A DNA stretch of 15,810 nucleotides from JAFDED01 sp964611635 (lineage in GTDB: Bacteria > Desulfobacterota > JAFDED01): assembly GCA_964611635.1 (NCBI GenBank), contig CAZTAS010000156.1, positions 1-15,810 on the forward strand. The letters run 5' to 3'. Position 1 is the first letter of the stretch, and each line of letters begins with the position of its first letter. Of the stretch, positions 13,894 to 15,810 are shown piece after piece. The notes under the pieces were generated by a model. It was not told the origin of the DNA. It made no database searches and was given only the letters and a program-made list of their open reading frames with translations. The position numbers were made by a program, and so were the translations under genes.

Positions 13894-14925
13894 TTAGCCT
13901 TTCCTTCGCAAATTTACCCCACAAGAATTCCGAATGGTAAGTCGAGGTTCAAGAATAACTTTATGAACGTAATCCATCTGCTTTTTTTCAATGTAGTCGA
14001 TTAGTATTTGGACGGCCAAATTTCCCATCTCGTATTGTCTCTGACTCACTGTTGTCAATTTGATTCTCTGATTGGATGCAAACTCAGTGTCGTCAAAACC
14101 TACCAATGCGATATCTTCAGGAATACGCAACCCGAGTTCATAAATAGCGTCAATAACACCCATAGCGATATAGTCATTTCCCCCAAAAAAAATGGCCTCA
14201 GGCCTATTCTTCATATTGATAAACGTTTTCGCACCCTCATATCCCGTTGTTCTATTATACGGTCCTTGGATGACATAGTTCTCGGTGAATTCAATACCGT
14301 TATCCTTTAATGCCTGCTGATAACCTTTTAATCTCTCTATTCCTGTAGATAAATTTGAAGAACCAGTAATGATGGCGATTTGTTTGTAACCGAGATTTAT
14401 TAGGTGTTGGGTAATCTCATAGGCCCCTCTGACATTGTCAAGACCTACATAGCTAAAATTCTCTCCCTTCAATTTTCTGTTAACAAGTACTAGAGGAAAG
14501 CGTTCATTGATTAGTTTTTTGATAACTGGTTCACGAAGGCGGGCTGAAGCAAAAATGATTCCATCAACCCCCGCGCTAAGCATAAAATTCACAATCATTT
14601 CATACTGAGCGTACTTATTCTGTATGCTGGAAAAAACAACGTGATACCCTGCGTCATGCGCCTTATCCTCAACCCCCCTTGCTAGCGCAGCGTAAAACGG
14701 GTTGCTAATATTTGATACAATCAGACCAACCAGATTTGATTTTTTAGAGGCAAAAGCGCGAGCTCTCGCATCAGGCTTGAACCCCACTTTTTTTATCAAG
14801 TTTAGGATTTTATTCCTCGTTTCCTCACGGACCCGCGGATCATTATTAACCACACGAGAAACAGTCATATGAGAAACACATGCCATTTTGGCAATGTCTC
14901 TGATAGTCAAATTCTTCTTACTCAC
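13894..14925 (-). CDS. LacI-family transcriptional regulator
   Basis: This protein has an N-terminal LacI helix-turn-helix, TIRDIAKMACVSHMTVSRVV (about residues 7-26), a hinge helix region DARARAFASKKSN, and a periplasmic-binding-protein-like sensor domain. The sensor shows GLIVSNISNPFYAALARGVE, later GLDNVRGAYEITQHLINLGY, AIFFGGNDYIAMGVIDA and GFDDTEFASNQRIKLTTVSQ. Length (343 aa) is normal. The recognition-helix positions that set operator choice are His and Met. A GTG at 14925 sits five bases after AAGGGG; a TTG one codon earlier (14928) is too close to that site, so GTG is preferred. The gene lies 195 bases before tctC, on the same strand, so it probably controls the transporter and oxidoreductase genes in response to the imported compound or a product. 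Confidence 0.95.
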   Translation of the reverse strand: MSKKNLTIRDIAKMACVSHMTVSRVVNNDPRVREETRNKILNLIKKVGFKPDARARAFASKKSNLVGLIVSNISNPFYAALARGVEDKAHDAGYHVVFSSIQNKYAQYEMIVNFMLSAGVDGIIFASARLREPVIKKLINERFPLVLVNRKLKGENFSYVGLDNVRGAYEITQHLINLGYKQIAIITGSSNLSTGIERLKGYQQALKDNGIEFTENYVIQGPYNRTTGYEGAKTFINMKNRPEAIFFGGNDYIAMGVIDAIYELGLRIPEDIALVGFDDTEFASNQRIKLTTVSQRQYEMGNLAVQILIDYIEKKQMDYVHKVILEPRLTIRNSCGVNLRRKG

Positions 14926-14928
14926 CAA

Positions 14929-15810
14929 TTCCCCTTTCTAGTGATGCTCGATATCAATTGTGCAGGAAGACCCTGAAAGATTTAAAAGATTCAAAATTGT
15001 CAAGATCAAAGCTTGCGTAAAAACATATACCCTGAAATTTACCGCACGGGCAATAATATCAATTAAACTTGGGGGTAATTATGTTACTAGACACATCAAT
15101 AAATGATTTCTTTGCTAACACTGAGGAGACTCGGGAATCTCTCAAATCTCCAAATATATCAAGCCACAAGGTAGATACAAAATCGCAGAAGTCGTGGTGA
15201 TGAAAACGTTGAATGACATATAGTTCTAATTTGTTATGTTACTGGGAACAATAGGACCAGAAAAGTTTTTATGTCAAGGTTTTTTTATATTTTTGGGATT
15301 TTTTTTAGCCCGAGGCTGAGTGACCTCGATAACTAGTGAAAATAATAGGGGAAATATTATTTTGCTAGATACTTCGGGGCACTACTGGGTCAATGGCATT
15401 TGAAGGCATTATTGGCCCCACTTTAGGTGAGAGGGCAGCCAATACTATGGGAGACTACCGCCTCCTATGGATTGCGAGGTTTCTGCATAAAACTTGAGTC
15501 ACATTTCGGCCAAATCTAATGAAGACTAACACATCGATTCTTACAAAAGCAATCATACTAAAGTCTACTGCAATCTTTCATTCGACCTCTCTCTTAAAAC
15601 ACTCTTTCTATATCAAAATTACCACACAAGCCTAATCAAATCCGATTTCAACTAACCTAGAACTTGTTATTTCAACCGAGATCATTCTATCCTTCCAGTC
15701 TTCCTACCAGGGCCATACAAATTTCATAAAAACCGTCTTCACCGTCGATACATTTGGCCTTTACATCCACCCATTCTATTTAGGCCTCTGCCCCCTTAAC
15801 GGTCTCACCT
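14929..15810. other. 882-base region with no supported gene
   Basis: No open frame of convincing length or family resemblance lies on either strand. The stretch is AT-rich, with many stops. It contains a short hairpin CGAGG/CCTCG (15311-15328) and a GGAG/CTCC dyad near 15450-15470. It may be the upstream boundary of the locus, a decayed gene, or the 3' flank of a gene beyond the window. Confidence 0.5.
14981..15009 (-). promoter_or_regulatory. Predicted promoter of the LacI-family gene
   Basis: On the minus strand TTGATC (15004-15009) and TTTAAA (14981-14986) are separated by 17 bases, about 55 bases before the start codon. Each box matches four of six consensus positions. A perfect TTGACA overlaps the region but has no -10 box at the right distance. 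Confidence 0.3.

Noticed and set aside
15311..15328. CGAGG/CCTCG hairpin as a terminator
   Set aside because: The T tract precedes it on the plus strand and becomes an A tract after it on the minus strand, so neither direction fits an intrinsic terminator.

Overview
The window reads as a chromosomal or metagenome-assembled fragment from an anaerobic, mesophilic bacterium, most likely Desulfobacterota or a related sulfate-reducing or syntrophic lineage. That placement is an inference from a tungsten-type aldehyde oxidoreductase with a four-cluster ferredoxin subunit, a carboxymuconolactone-decarboxylase relative, a TIGR04076 protein, lineage-typical HU/IHF proteins and moderate, AT-leaning composition. 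There is no rRNA, tRNA or CRISPR array to fix the taxonomy.

Left part (1-2600). A minus-strand operon runs from 1401 to the left edge: an unrecognised 141-aa protein, a TIGR04076 protein, an IHF-like gene, and the N-terminal third of a sirtuin (NAD-dependent deacylase) cut by the window edge. The IHF-like gene carries an internal deletion with a frameshift. Next to this operon, a conserved hypothetical gene (minus) and an HU-family gene (plus) meet head to head near 1825, and both lack their 5' ends. A two-zinc-ribbon protein follows on the minus strand. Three damaged genes in 1.7 kb point to real deletions or to an assembly problem.

Right part (2877-14925). All genes are on the minus strand and form what looks like one catabolic locus. 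In transcription order they are: a LacI-type regulator; a tripartite tricarboxylate transporter (TctC, TctB, TctA); a four-cluster ferredoxin subunit and a tungsten aldehyde oxidoreductase (AorA and AorB type); a 377-base gap; a MoaD/ThiS-like protein and an FAD/NAD(P)H oxidoreductase (AorC type); a DRE-TIM Claisen-type lyase/synthase; a metallo-beta-lactamase-fold hydrolase; and a carboxymuconolactone-decarboxylase-fold protein without the redox cysteines. The parts resemble the AorABC enzyme described from Aromatoleum aromaticum. Here they are coupled directly to a solute-binding-protein transporter, since aorA starts 16 bases after tctA. A reasonable hypothesis is uptake of an organic acid, carbon-carbon bond chemistry by the lyase, and aldehyde/acid interconversion by the AOR with NAD(P) or ferredoxin as electron partner. 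The substrate cannot be read from the sequence.

Regulatory and mobile signals. A predicted promoter before tctC has an inverted repeat over its -35 box, and a 22-codon leader ORF ends inside the tctC ribosome binding site. A 44-base hairpin separates tctC from tctB. A roughly 263-base element with 23-base inverted ends, resembling a MITE, lies between the last two genes of the locus. The final 880 bases upstream of the regulator show no convincing gene.
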